Assembly (NCBI GenBank): GCA_020744425.1
Contig: JAGMUV010000027.1
Location: 558,001-622,000, forward strand
DNA: 64,000 bases
Reading direction: 5' to 3'
Source of the DNA: Dactylonectria macrodidyma
Lineage: Eukaryota; Ascomycota; Sordariomycetes; Hypocreales; Nectriaceae
The notes below the pieces were generated by a model. The model ran no database searches. It was given only the letters and a program-made list of their open reading frames with translations, and was not told where the DNA came from. This document shows, piece by piece, positions 49,720 through 61,231 of this stretch. Position numbers and translations under genes: made by a program. Position 1 is the first letter of the stretch, and the number at the start of each line of letters is the position of its first letter.

Positions 49720-52700
49720 TTACTGTCTTGTCCATGTGCGTATGGTTTCCTCCACGAGTTTATGAAGCCTTTCCATCTCAGTGAGTAGCGCATCATGTGG
49801 ACGAAATCGGAGGTCCTTCATCTCAAGTTTCTGTAAGAGATACAGACCATCTAAAGATTGAGGACGCGAAAGTTGGACCAGCATAGAACAAAACTTCTTA
49901 TGCATGTCTTGACCCTTGGCAGATGGATTATCTTTTAGGTCAAGGACTGCTGTCTTGAGAGTCGCCCCTTGTACTTTATAGTCCGTCAGGCTAAATGCTG
50001 CACATATTGGAACTTGTTTTCTCCGTACGGAATATGTCTTGATGGTGATTGATCTCTCTATAGGGAAAACGGGGAAGTCGTTAGCCTAGAGATGTTCAAA
50101 GCCAAGGTGCTTCGGATTCTCTTGGCGGAATAGAACACAGGCTGGCGGTTTAGTACATAAGATGAACAGGTCATCAATCTCGAAAAAGTCCGCTGTCCAT
50201 TGTTAGTGTAACTGCACGTCGTGTAATCGGTCGTGGGAAGGCACACCTGATGGGTCAATAACGATACCTGAAGGAATACCACGTGTGCCATTGACATGTC
50301 CAAGAAGGGTGCAGATGTTAGCAAGAATTACCCCAGGCATCCCCGGTGTGTAGAGGAAAAGGCCTTGAAAAGGGATCTTAGTACCTTGATCCCTTTGTTG
50401 AAGCAAGTCTTCGAGATAAAGAGGGAAAGAGGATGTAGAAGTGGTTCTGCTGTGCTGGGCTGGGAAGATGTAAATTCGTTGTGATCGACATCGAGCAAAG
50501 TGTTCCGTTCTGACGAGATTGAGATGATGTCGAAGTGCGTTCAATTTCACAACGAAAGTTGCACCTTCCAGTTCCGGCATGAAAAGAGAAGTTATCACTC
50601 TGGTGTTCAGCAAAGCCAGATCTTCTTCAGTCAAGGCAGAAGCCCTTGCTCGGCGGACCAAATCTCGGAATATGGGGTCCTGTGCTTGTCTTATCTGCTC
50701 GTTGAGGATAATTACTTCTTTGAACAGATGCCAGACCATCTGGCCATTGGCATCCTCGCTATTCCCATGTCTCGGTTCTCTCCACAGTGCTGGCCCTTTT
50801 ACAGGCGGGAATTGGAAGAAGTCCCCAAAGAAAATGATAACTGGCAGTCCACCAAAGAGGTCAGGCGAGCTGCGATCCAGGGATTTTGCAATCTTGCACT
50901 GATTGTTGATCATGCTTAACGAAGTTAAATCCAACATACTAACTTCGTCCATGAGTATAATCGTCTTCCTGGACCACAACTTTTTGACGCGAGCGCTTAC
51001 TGTAGGCTTTTGGGTCTTGGAAATTGAAATCCCCAAAGAGGTATGGTAGGTATTTCCACTGATATTGTCAGCAGCAGCTCCTGTAGGCGCCATCAGGATG
51101 ACCTCATGCTTTCGCATCATAAGGTCCATGCCGGCAACAATGGCTTTGATGACTCGACTCTTGCCAGTTCCGCCTTCTCCTCCAACGTAGAGGAGCATCT
51201 GATCCCGCCTGGATGCATCATATTGATTATCTCTCCAAGCTATCGCGGCAGAAAGCACTCTTTCTATAACAAGTCTCTGCTTTGTGTTGAGAGGGAGAAC
51301 TTTGCAGATTAGTGTGGTAAGAGTTGTACCAGAAGGGCTATCGCCGACTTGAGAGCGAAGGTTTATTAAGTTTGGTATGGCTTGGAGTGAACTCAGAGTA
51401 GGGTGGAAAGTGCCATCACCAAGATCAGGACCGAAATTGTCGCCCTCGAGTGCAATACGCTCTTCTGGCTCGATGTTATCAAGCTCATCGCGTGTAGCAA
51501 GGCCTTTGATTTGTAGCTTCCAGCTTTCTAGTGTAGGGTTGGGGAAGAATCTAATGCCAGAGGTAGTAAACGTGGGAAGTCGAAAAATATCAAGAGGCAC
51601 AAGACTTCGTGATTGCAGGCATTGAACAAGGTGCGCTTTTGAAGATAAGAATGGAATACGCTGGCTGGCGGCATGAAGTTCCTTGCGCCAAGATGTAGCG
51701 ATGGAATGGTAGGCCGATATCAGAGCCTCATTGGTGAATTCCTGTTGTGGAGAATCCTGAGATTCTTCGGCATCCAAGTCGGAAGTAGCAATTTCCATAT
51801 CGTCAATGTTATGGTCGAGGTCGTCCTGAGATATCGCCGTTGCGTTACGGAGAGCGGCGTCAACCATTGCATCCTCTCTGGATTTCCGAAGGAGCTCCAT
51901 GTTCCTAGCAACGTTGCGATTATAAGGCGAAAGCGTGGGTTCAACAATGTCCCATATTCTCGAACAGGCATCCCGTTTTGTGTCATACTCAGAAGCGTGT
52001 TGTTGAAATAGGGCCGGCAGTTGGTCCCATGGTAGGAAAAACCCCAATTGCACTTCGGCGAGGTCATTCTTGATAGCAGTTGTGTTTGGATGACCTCCAC
52101 GAACACCTTCCTCCTGGATCTGGTACTGAGAGAATTGGCCGTTGAAGGACACGGTCTTCACCTGAGACTCGGTACGTGCCATGCGCTGCACGTGTGTGTT
52201 GCTCTTGGGGTGGATCGTATCGAATTCCACGTCGGATGTCGTTGCGTCAGACCTTCTCTTAACATCTACTAACATGCAGTATTCGAAAAAGGTAAGATGA
52301 GCTAGATCCGGACCACGCCATCTGTAGTTGTCGAAACGGCTTACAGGAGCCGTATCCTTGGGTTGAAAGGCGCATTCCTCTTCGCCTGTGAACTCGGGAG
52401 AGCCATCGAACAGTGATCCGGTAGACTCAATGGCGGTGCGTACATATCGCCTTAGCCACCAGAGATTGACTTGGACAAAGTTGTAATTCCTTGTGTAATA
52501 TGTCGGTAGCTGAAGCAAGGAGTTGGCGATCTGTACACCGCTAATCTCGCGGTCGTGAGACAGAGTGTTGAAGCAGCGAAGAGCAGATTGGTCCATATCC
52601 ATTTTCCGAAATCGCATGTCGGCACCATATGGTGTCTGAGTGGCCTTTGCCTTATCCATGCTTTGTTTCAGCAATGCAGCCTTTACTAGCATTTGGTGTG

Positions 52701-55374
52701 GGGAAACGTCATCCTTCGTCGCATAATTTGTAAGGTAGTAGATGAGAGCCAGGCACTTGGTAGTGGTTGGGATCCAGGAGATATCGTGATTTGATCGGAT
52801 GCAACTGGCGATTGCTGGGTTCCATGGATTGACCCAACCATGGTTTCGAGCGAGATGGACCACACCTAGCTCGTCCACTTCAGAATGCGGCCGAAGGTCC
52901 CGTGGCATACCAAATCTGCAAGCATCCTTCCCTCGCCCCCTTTGACGATACTTGAAACAGGTAGCGGTGTGGTTCGAGGAATGGATTTGACTTTTGCCAG
53001 CAACTGCATTGCTATCAGCCGTGAGCCTTTGACGGAATTCGTTATCAGAACCCGGATCCTTAGAAGAAGGTGGCGTATTTGCGGGCCCTGATTCCGGAAT
53101 GCTATCATTCTCCGAGTTTATGCTGTGAACAATGATAGATTCAAGATACCGTATCACCCGTTGAGCAAAGGCCCCATCTTGTACAAGCCGTTCCCGCAGA
53201 GTGCCGAAGGCAAGATTGGCCGTAAGCCATATCAAGACATGAAGATGTAGCATGCCACGACCGTTTGTCTCAACAACGCCGTAGTGATTTGCCACTTGCC
53301 CAAGGATTCCAATACGTCCTGTGCCAGACTGGATGAGACCATCAAAGATGGCTTTACAAACGTGATTGAAGAATTGGGCAACTGCCACTGGGTTTGACGT
53401 TGCTGCTGTATGACGAATAGCCGCGGTCGCTGCAGGGACGGCATCGGCAGGGATTTCGATTCCTGCCAAGATTAGAACGAGAGGGTTCCGTAAATCGGAA
53501 GGATTGATCGTCGCCCAAATTGCCGGTTCGGCACCCCGTACAATAAGTCCTTTGATTTCAGTCCGCATCATCAGCTTTTGGGAGAATGATTCAGGTACTC
53601 GCATGCCAATTGTTGTAAGGCCTTGCTGAAGTCTGCGGACTGCGGGGTCCTTAATGGGTTGTCCATTGGAAACTGCTGTTGCGGCAGTCTGCAACTGATC
53701 GACAGTCAAAGAGGCGATATCATCCCTAACAGATCTCCAGTTTTGGCGTTTAACAAGCATAGCGTTTCCGAGAGATGATCGGCGCAGCTGTATCACGTCG
53801 TAGAGAAGGTACATGAATGTCTTATGGCGAGCAAACCTGCGAAGGTCAGTATAACATCATAGTTTCGGAGACTCTAACCTTCTGCTATGGTGGCTTAATG
53901 CCCACTGTGCAAAAGTATTAAGTGACACTGGTATTGGCCTCTGATCTTGATGGCCACCGACGCCGTTGGGAAACAATGTCGGGAAAGCGCCAGTGAAATA
54001 ATGGGGATCTTCCCAGCTACTCATCAGTGTAGCCTGGCTGTGAATAGCATAAGAGATTGTTGGCAAATCTCTTTGTCTATGCTCGTGCTCGGGCTCATCC
54101 GAACTATCTGCAGCTTGATCTGTTTCATCCACCTAACGCGTGTTGCCTGTTACCACTCCTAACAAGGCATCAATCAACCGAAGGTTAGAATCCGTCCGTT
54201 CTCCATTGACATCCGTGTAGAGTGAGCCGGTCACGAACGGATCATTGTCATTGGGAAGAAATGCCTCATCTTGAGCCGCCTGGAAGTCATTTTCATAGTT
54301 CCCAGTTTGAAGGCTAACAGTATATCCTTCGCGTTCGTGATGATCCGGATCCTCAAGATGAATGATGCTATCAGCGATTTCAGGCGGGATAAAGTCGGAA
54401 GGCCAGGCGTCTGTCATCGTATGGTTGATTGTGATATCGTGATAAAGATGGTTGTGCTGGACAAGATAATGCAACGCCGTCAGAACTTTGTCCTTTCGAA
54501 CGCGTAAGAACGGTTTTAGATCCTGATTGGTAGGAGGGTGTTTACCAAGCCAGAAGACCTTGAATAGATTGTCTAACCTCAGTTCAGGGCTTGGGAGGAT
54601 CTGAAGGAGGGGTCCAGGGTCTTGCGGAATGACAATCATGTGGCCTCGCAACGCATTGTAGTTTGTTGGAGAGGCATGGCCACCAGGTCGCAATTTGAGG
54701 ATCGTACCAACAGGGTGGCATTTCGCGATAAGGCATTCCTCGACGGGCGTAAGGTCTTCCAATGCCGATGGATAATGCTGGCACATTGAGACGTTGACAA
54801 AGTTTTCCGCCGAAAATTTGGGAATGCTGCTGCGTCTAATGGCTGTATAGCATTGACTACAGAAATCCCAAGAATCTTCGTGAAGGCCACATCGATCCAA
54901 GCTCGTTTGGTGGGTTTGGATGAAATTATCGTGATCGTCAATTTGATATACATATCCTGTGAAAAACTTGCCGCACGAACAGCATATTGATCTTTGGGAT
55001 GCAGCTAACATCTCATCTTCGTATAGGCTGATGGAAGACCGAATATAGGAAGAAGAGATTTCTGGTGGAAATTCTCGCGAAGCCACCTCACGCAGGTCGA
55101 ATTCATCTTCTAACAAGCCCACAGCAAGTTTCACACAGTTCGGCGGAGGATTCCCTGATAAAGGACCTCCCGTTAGAGGCGTCAGGTTTATAGAATTGTG
55201 AAACGGATCGAAGTTGGGTGGAAGAATTGAAGGGATGGTGTTCTCAGGAACGTTAGGTTGCCGTCGAATCCAGTGGTAGGGTCGTGTTCGAGACCGACAT
55301 CTATTGCATGTACGATACCGAGAATCAGTCCATTCCCGGAGACAACTGGTGCAAACAGTGGCAGGAGTGAACAT
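49720..55374 (-). pseudogene. Helitron Rep-helicase transposase, second lineage, three in-frame stops
   Basis: ATG at 55374 (MFTPATVCTSCLREWTDSRY). A 42-nt intron at 53878-53837 (GTTAGA...ACTGACCTTCGCAG) joins HHSRR to FARHKTFMYLLYD. Total about 1870 codons. N-terminal Cys pairs (CTSCLREW, CNRCRSR, CCSCGKF, CSQC) form zinc sites; there are no EPVRVP repeats. The Rep domain has GRGMLHLHVLIW near 53260-53230 and YYLTNYATK near 52735. The helicase has GGEGGTGKSR near 51185-51155, ILMDEVSMLD near 50955 and a C-terminal SMLVQLSRPQSLDGL (about 49890-49850). Three in-frame stops break it: TAG 54135-54133, TAA 50205-50203 and TAG 50088-50086. The frame otherwise holds, so decay is modest. It is a lineage clearly distinct from copies 1 and 2. 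Confidence 0.88.
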
Positions 55375-55603
55375 TTCCCCAAGACGTAGAAGTCAGCAGT
55401 GAGCAATGGTGGCAGGAAGTATATTTGAGGGTGCGAGCATGGGTGTATGTGGACATTGACCAGGTGACCGAATCCAGCGACATAGATGAAAGTCAGAAGC
55501 GATTACATCACGTCGCTTACAAGGGCGGAGATAGCGGCAAGACCTGCCAATTTTGTTTGTTTGCAATGGTAAGAAACCTCGGGGTGACGGGAGGGGAGTA
55601 GGC

Positions 55604-55687
55604 GAAAACAAAGCAAGGGTGGCAGGAACAAATTTTATCCGAGTCTAACACGTGTTTCGAATTCACCCGAGATCACGTGACAGTAAA
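55604..55687. repeat. 84-nt dispersed repeat, copy 1
   Basis: Begins GAAAACAAAGCAAGGGTGGC and ends GATCACGTGACAGTAAA. Repeated in the same orientation at 58089-58172 with a few changes. It lies 230 bp upstream of the Helitron 3 start, so it may be part of that element's 5' end. Confidence 0.75.
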
Positions 55688-55752
55688 AGCCAAGAGCACG
55701 TTACCTCAGGCACTCAGACCCACTGGGCGCGCTTAACAGCGCGACGCCTTCC

Positions 55753-56040
55753 CTAAAGGGGTAATGGCTCCCAGAGGGCCTGAGAGATTTTTGACACGAT
55801 TTGGTGGGCCATCCCCCAACTTCCTAATGAGGTCACCACACCATGTGCAGCATCATACAACGTAACAACAGCGTCCCTATACAATTCAACTAAGCCGAGG
55901 CGTACAATGGAAACATCTACATCACCGCTTTCGTCCATCCATTCTATGAGCAACCTGTCAGCCTTCAACACGCCGTCACCTTCGCCAGAGCTCCAGGCGA
56001 ATACCGATACCGGTATAGGAAGGTAGCGGCGAAATGGCAC
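55753..56040 (-). CDS. Short hypothetical ORF
   Basis: 95 residues (LIEWMDESGDVDVSIVRLGL, VTLYDAAHGVVTSLGSWGMA). The composition is protein-like and the frame is complete, but I recognise no family. It could be a fragment. Confidence 0.25.
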   Translation of the reverse strand: MPFRRYLPIPVSVFAWSSGEGDGVLKADRLLIEWMDESGDVDVSIVRLGLVELYRDAVVTLYDAAHGVVTSLGSWGMAHQIVSKISQALWEPLPL

Positions 56041-56399
56041 CGAGAAGCTTAACCTGGTCTGGCGATATTGTTGACGAAATGAACTGGTCTATTGGCGACT
56101 TCGTTCTGTTGAAATAGGAAGATTCAAGTTGCTTAATTCATGCTAAAAGTGCAGTAGGTGAACCACTGTTTATATACAGGCACGATCTCTTGTAGAATGT
56201 TCCTCCTTCTTCCACACTTTGCCACCGACTTGGTCGCCTCACACTTGTGATCCCCAACACGTTCATACTCTATGCACCTCTGAGGGTCAAGCGAATACGC
56301 GGAGGAAGACCGCGTTTGCCAGAGTCGCATATCAAGATTTGGCTGTTCTGGACGCATGCATAGGACGCTCTGGGGGTCCAGGTACGGCGGAATCTCGAG

Positions 56400-56987
56400 G
56401 ACATTTAATTGAATATTTAGATATCGGTGCCATAGAGCTGCGGAAGGGAATTGCGAGCCTGGCCCAGGTTCAAACCCTTCCACAGGTCACAAGAGGCTGA
56501 AGATGGCGGGTTCGAGCGACTGGACATGCGCAAACTCATCGAGACTGCAGAGAAAACATGCCCCTTGCTCCTGCGGACACTCCGTGGTGTGATACAGCCT
56601 CACAGCCAAGTCCGAGGAGGCTACGACAATCTACCACCACAAGTCGACGGGGTTCTGGTCAACATTTTGGCGGTGATGTGTGGATCACAGCGGCGGAATG
56701 AGTCTTCTGGATTTCAGCTGCAGCTGAGTGTATATCTCCATTCCAAAGGCGTTAAGCGACGGCAGATAGAGGCTCTACACCGCCTTGGGCTTTGCTGCTC
56801 ATATCACAAGACACTGCAAGTGATCAAGAGACAGTCAGAGGCAGCAGCAGAAGCGGTAACTCTGAGGGGGCAACACCCAACCGCTGTCACTGCATACGAC
56901 AACTTCGAACAGATGGAGCATGTCAAGGCTTCAGATAACGCATGCTCTGGACCGAGAAGAACTGCAGAATCAGCATGTAGTTCCTAG
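56400..56987 (+). pseudogene. DUF6589-type fragment
   Basis: The plus frame contains VLVNILAVMCGSQRRNESSG, then FQLQLSVYLHSKGVKRRQIE and ALHRLGLCCSYHKTLQVIKR, ending TAVTAYDNFEQMEHV. This is the pattern of fungal DUF6589 proteins (a small-alphabet helical block, LGLxxSY, then AYDN), a family tied to repeats. The C-terminal two-thirds of the domain is missing. Confidence 0.55.
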
Positions 56988-57004
56988 TTCTTCAGGGCTT
57001 GCGC

Positions 57005-57394
57005 TCACCATGAGTGTAAGTACCATTCCTGATGTCTTCAAGCAATGCTGGCGAGTTCGTGGTTGCGTTGAGAATGCATGGATTGCAACCTGGAATCTTA
57101 GATATTGATCTGGCCTGCATAAAACATGTCTGGTAAGCTATCCCAATAGCTATCAAGAATAGGTAGACTGACCTGGTCTTCTTCTAGGAGGGTCAGGGGC
57201 ATAATCATGATGCAAATTCCACCGCTTAGAGCTGGAACTGCCTGAAAGACGACACTCTTGCCCCAGCCAGTAGGCGCAATCAGGATTAGATCTTTCTGAT
57301 CCACCACGAGCTTGTATACCGCCTCCACTTGTCCAGGTCGCGGCCTGAACCCTACTGTACTTTCAATCCTTGATGCCAATTGCGTCCTATCCAT
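57005..57394 (-). pseudogene. RecQ-family helicase, N-terminal fragment
   Basis: From ATG at 57394 (MDRTQLASRIES) the minus strand has FRPRPGQVEAVYKLVVDQKD (Q-motif region), then LIAPTGWGKSVVFQAVPAL (Walker A GWGKS) and MPLTLLEEDQ. A 43-nt intron (57171-57129, GTCAGT...TTACCAG) leads to IPGCNPCILNATTNSPALLE and DIRNGTYTH. This is the start of helicase domain 1 of a RecQ protein. It stops before the DEAH box and abuts the plus-strand DUF6589 fragment. Fungal telomere-linked helicases belong to this class, but nothing here proves a subtelomeric origin. Confidence 0.7.
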
Positions 57395-57400
57395 GGCCAA

Positions 57401-57918
57401 GGTGGCAATTTGACCTAGACGCGACCTGGCCGGATGGAATCGTCAGTTGGAGCTTGCCAGAGAGTTAAAATATGTCTGGGAAATCGTACATATAATCGTA
57501 AGACGCCGTTCATGGAAGTAACCACACTTCGTCGTCGACTACCAGGAGCAAGTTGCGCTGCACAGCCCAGCATCGACCGCGATATCTCAACAATGAAGCA
57601 TCATATCCAAATGAGACTCAATTCAATCGGTAGCTGAGACTTTATCGATCTTCCGCGCACAGCTATTTTGATGTTTTCTGTTGCATTAAAGGTGATATGA
57701 GGCGTTGTAATTCTCTTGTTGAAATCGGTCCGGCGTAACAGATGGGGATACATAATTTACAACTGAGGACACATACAAAATGTATGTATCCTGAGGGATG
57801 AGCCACCAAATTGTGCCAAAAATCTCTCAGGCCCACACACAGGATCACGTGCGCTTAGCGCTTGCGCCTATTCGGCTAGTGTGTGGGCCTGAGTGCCTGA
57901 GGTAAAGAGCACGAATCG
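57401..57918. other. No recognisable gene
   Basis: Nothing identified before the repeat block. Confidence 0.4.
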
Positions 57919-58016
57919 GGAAGGCTTGGCGTCAGATTTGTAGTCGGACAACCCCTGTCGGTTCCCGGGGTAGTAGTCCCCTTCACTTCTCGCTTCGCTT
58001 TCAGTTCCGGGGCATT
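57919..58016 (+). repeat. 98-nt direct repeat, copy 1
   Basis: Starts GGAAGGCTTGGCGTCAGATT and ends TTCAGTTCCGGGGCATT. It is repeated at 58182-58279 with two differences, both C/T transitions. Confidence 0.85.
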
Positions 58017-58036
58017 GGCTCCCATGACCGATATTG

Positions 58037-58085
58037 TACTGGTAACGCCCGCTGACGCAGGCAGATGCCCCGGAACTCTGGAATG
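58037..58085. repeat. 49-nt repeat, copy 2
   Basis: Same sequence as 49271-49319. Here it is followed 3 bp on by the 84-nt repeat. Confidence 0.8.
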
Positions 58086-58088
58086 ATT

Positions 58089-58172
58089 GAAAACAAAGCA
58101 AGGGTGGCAGGAACAAATTTTATCCGAATCGAACACGTGCTTCGAAATCACCCGAGATCACGTTACAGTAAA
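58089..58172. repeat. 84-nt dispersed repeat, copy 2
   Basis: Same orientation as 55604-55687. It runs into AAACCCTAACCC, one and a half telomere-type units, then the second 98-nt repeat. Confidence 0.75.
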
Positions 58173-58181
58173 CCCTAACCC

Positions 58182-58279
58182 GGAAGGCTTGGCGTCAGAT
58201 TTGCAGTCGGACAACCCCTGTCGGTTCCCGGGGTAGTAGTCCCCTTCACCTCTCGCTTCGCTTTCAGTTCCGGGGCATT
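58182..58279 (+). repeat. 98-nt direct repeat, copy 2
   Basis: See 57919-58016; period 263 bp. The three repeat types interleave as 98-49-84-98. Confidence 0.85.
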
Positions 58280-58599
58280 TGTTGGATACGGAACGTGTCG
58301 CAAGGCAATATGCACTACCAATAAGCGAGTACTTGTTGTAGGGTACCTTACACGTTTGCTGCATATGGTGTAGCGGTATTTTGTCACAGAACGTCACATT
58401 CGATTAGGGGTTCTCTATTCAATTGACCTTGGATCAAGAAGCTGATGATTGTATTGATCAAGGATGCCTCCTGCCCCCTCTTTCCTGTGAGGGGTCCAAC
58501 AATCGTTGTCCCAACAGGGTATTTGGCCAGGATTTTGGGCCTCTGATTGGCCACCGTCTCGGCGTAGGAACCATGCCCCCGTCGGCCGTCGGCAGCTCT

Positions 58600-59154
58600 G
58601 CGTCAAGATCCGTCCCCTGAAACGGCGTCCGTTGCGGACCTTGACAATGATCAGATGTTGTCCGAGATGCTTGAGTCTGGCTCTTGTTTTATGCTTTGTC
58701 TTGGTGTTTTCGGTTTTTTCTTTGCCTTTTTGTGTGTCTGTCGGTCTCACGTTCGTCTCTCCTTTCTTGTGTCGGTGTGAGGAGTTGTCTCTGCCTTTGT
58801 TCTTCAGTCTTTTCACTTCCACTCACTTGGACGGGATTCCTATTTGCTTCGGCGCTTTACCTTCGAGCCGCCCTTCTTTCTTTGGTGTATACAATTTGAC
58901 CACTTCGAGATTCTCGCGATTCTCGAACGTTGATCCCCTGGGATCAGTCTATTTGCTTCACTTCTACCTCTCGACGAGGCTCAATATCGCAGACGCCGGT
59001 CGTCCATCAACAATATATCCTAGAACTTAATCAATCGATAGGAAAGAGTAGAACAAAATCGGAGATATTCAATTCAGCCAGCAACTTCCAATTCCCAGCT
59101 CAAACGATATCCTCCGCTCGTTCAGTTACTAAATCATAAACCACCACCGCCATC
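58600..59154 (+). promoter_or_regulatory. Promoter and leader of the tetraspanin gene
   Basis: Strongly pyrimidine-rich on the plus strand at 58680-58870 (TTTTATGCTTTGTCTTGG..., GTCTCTCCTTTCTTG), a common feature of well-expressed filamentous-fungal promoters. The leader ends with ACCACCGCCATCATGG, a good start context. Confidence 0.5.
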
Positions 59155-59958
59155 ATGGTCAACAAAGTCTTCCTTGCGACTGTTGTCGCCGACATTCTCT
59201 TCCTCGCCTCGGGCATCCTCGAGCTGGTCTTCTCGCTGGTCGGACGAAGCCAGATGAACGATGCACCCTCCGACGGCGAGCATGCCACACGCAACCTGCT
59301 CTACCAGCGCTTCCCCTTTACCGCGGGCATCGTCAATGCAGCCTTCATTCTCGTTACTTTCGCCGCCACTCTGCCAGGACTCGTCATGCCCGCTCGCAGC
59401 ATTCTCAAGGTTTCCGGATACATGGTGACTCTCTGTGCGATCTTCACCATGTGTGTGGGCATCTTCCTCTGGGTTATGACATTGAAGATTCGGGAGCAGT
59501 TCTTTGATATCTACATTGCTCAAGAACCCGAGGTGCAGAGCTTGATCCAGAATACTGTACGTAGGACATTACTTTGCGATAACAAAACGAGATGGGCTAA
59601 CACTAATACCATAGTTTGAATGCTGCGGCTACTTCAATAGCACCGCGCCCGCCTTTGTTATGGACTCAACATGCACCAGTCCCGCGAGTGGGGCTCTTCT
59701 CCGCGGCTGCGCGACATCCATCGCGAGCTTTTCCAACCTCCACATCAGCAACATCTTTACCGTTGTCTTTGGCATTGTCGGTATGATTTAATCTCTGATG
59801 CTGGGGAGTTCAGGGCACATTACAGGACGGATTCTGACCAAATTTTCACAGGTGTTGACGCTATCTTCATCCTATGCATCGCTTGCCTCCTCAAGGACCG
59901 TAAGGAGCGCGAGCGCTATCGACACATTGACGAGAAGGCCGGATACCGACAGATCTAA
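59155..59958 (+). CDS. Tetraspanin family membrane protein
   Basis: Exons 59155-59556, 59615-59780 and 59852-59958, with introns of 58 nt (GTACGT...CTAACACTAATACCATAG) and 71 nt (GTATGA...TCTGACC...TTTCACAG), give 224 residues. Four membrane segments: residues 5-28 (FLATVVADILFLASGILELV), 56-80 (FPFTAGIVNAAFILVTFAAT), 86-112 (VSGYMVTLCAIFTMCVGIF) and 177-205 (ISNIFTVVFGIVGVDAIFIL). The large extracellular loop has the ECCGYFNST motif, another C in DSTCTSP and one in RGCATS, the cysteines that define tetraspanins. The tail is charged (KDRKERERYRHIDEKAGY). Tetraspanins organise membrane microdomains; fungal ones have been linked to infection-structure development and polarity. It is the cleanest host gene here. 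Confidence 0.88.
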
Positions 59959-60310
59959 GAAATCGCCTCTTCAAATAGCACAGCCATTGACTGGCAGCCT
60001 TTGGTTACATCTTCGTTCACTTCTCGTACCTTGTAGTATCCGGCCATCGTTCCGAGAGAACCTGCTGTTTACAAGCCTTTTAGATTTAATCAGAGATGTA
60101 GATACAGGAGGTTCAAACATTGGTGGTGGATTACACGATATCCACGATGCCATTTATACTTATCATGCCCGATGCTGTACTTGCTCAGTCGCATTTGTAA
60201 TCATTCGGGGCATACATTCGTCTGTCGGACTGCGTTGTAATCACCCAACAGAAGGGCTACTTCTTAAGGCCAGGATATTCTCGTCAGAGCTACGTCATAT
60301 TTCAGCGCTA
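59959..60310. other. Intergenic
   Basis: Likely contains the tetraspanin 3' UTR. No gene seen. Confidence 0.5.
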
Positions 60311-60960
60311 TCAAATCGCTCCATACGTCGTTACACCTTGTTTCCGGCTCTTCTCCCTCCGCAACTCCACCTCTTCCAGCCCCAGTCCCACGCCATCCGC
60401 CATTATCCGATCCCGGTGCCATGGCCCAACAAACATGCCCTGAGGATCAACATCATTGCGCACCGCCCGGAAAGACTCCAGGTCCTTGCCGTAGAACGCT
60501 TCGATCTCAGGGCGATATATCCTGACGTTCTTAGCCCAGTGAGGTCGTCCCCCGAAATTCTTCAACCACTCAAAGGCCTCGTAGTAACGCTCATGGTACG
60601 GCAGGTCCATCCAGTAGGGGTCGGTAGAGGGTGGCGTTCAGGTACAGAGTTGGTCCGTCGTCGACGGTGATGTCGAGGTACGGTCGCACGTTGGAGGTGA
60701 GCGACGTGACGCGCACTTCGACGGGTGCGTGGACATAAAAGGTCATCGGCGGAGAAGGGGATGTTGTGAGGGACATAGGCAAGGCCGTCGGGCGTCAAGT
60801 GGTTAAGCCACGAACTCAGTCGTTGAAGGGCTTCGCGACCCTTGTGGAGGTATCGATGGTACAGTACAGGGTGTCGGTGATGACAGCGTCCTGACGTTGC
60901 TCGGTTGGCTCGTTGGTGGCGTCCGAGCTATGTCTGTGTAAGATGGTCGCGGGCTCGTCT
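60311..60960 (-). pseudogene. D-arabinono-1,4-lactone oxidase-like, C-terminal part, frameshifted
   Basis: 60610-60311 reads DLPYHERYYEAFEWLKNFGG, then RPHWAKNVRIYRPEIEAFYG and VDPQGMFVGPWHRDRIM. This is the C-terminal signature of the ALO/L-gulonolactone oxidase family, with the W-K pair next to the flavin. Upstream, another frame gives TFYVHAPVEVRVTSLTS and DGPTLYLNATLYRP, separated by one extra base in GGGG at 60617-60620. A second shift near 60740 precedes LQRLSSWLNHLTPDGLAYVP. The FAD-binding half is absent. The parent enzyme makes D-erythroascorbate in mitochondria or acts on similar sugars. This copy is a pseudogene unless the indels are base-call errors. Confidence 0.7.
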
Positions 60961-61231
60961 GGGCAGTCATGGTACCATCACGTTTTCGTACTTGTGGAGC
61001 CATGAGTTCGGCCGGAAAGGGGTTCTTTGACTGGGGAAAAAAGGAAGATACCTCAGTTTGTATAGGCTCCCCACGTAAATCTAGGTACCTCACTTAATAG
61101 AATAGTCCCGTATTCCGCAACAATGATGCTCACCATGTCATTACCCCTCCCGACCGTGATATAACCCATCCACAATTATCGCCATTATGCTTCAATCAAC
61201 AAGATGACTACATCAATCGATAGCCAGAATC
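60961..61231. other. No recognisable gene
   Basis: No feature I can name. Confidence 0.3.

Noticed and set aside
58171..58181. CCCTAACCC as a true interstitial telomere
   Set aside because: Only one and a half units; too short to claim, kept only as a side remark.
58415..58822. Minus-strand frame of 135 residues, Lys/Thr-rich
   Set aside because: It is antisense to the pyrimidine-rich promoter of the tetraspanin gene, which explains the composition.
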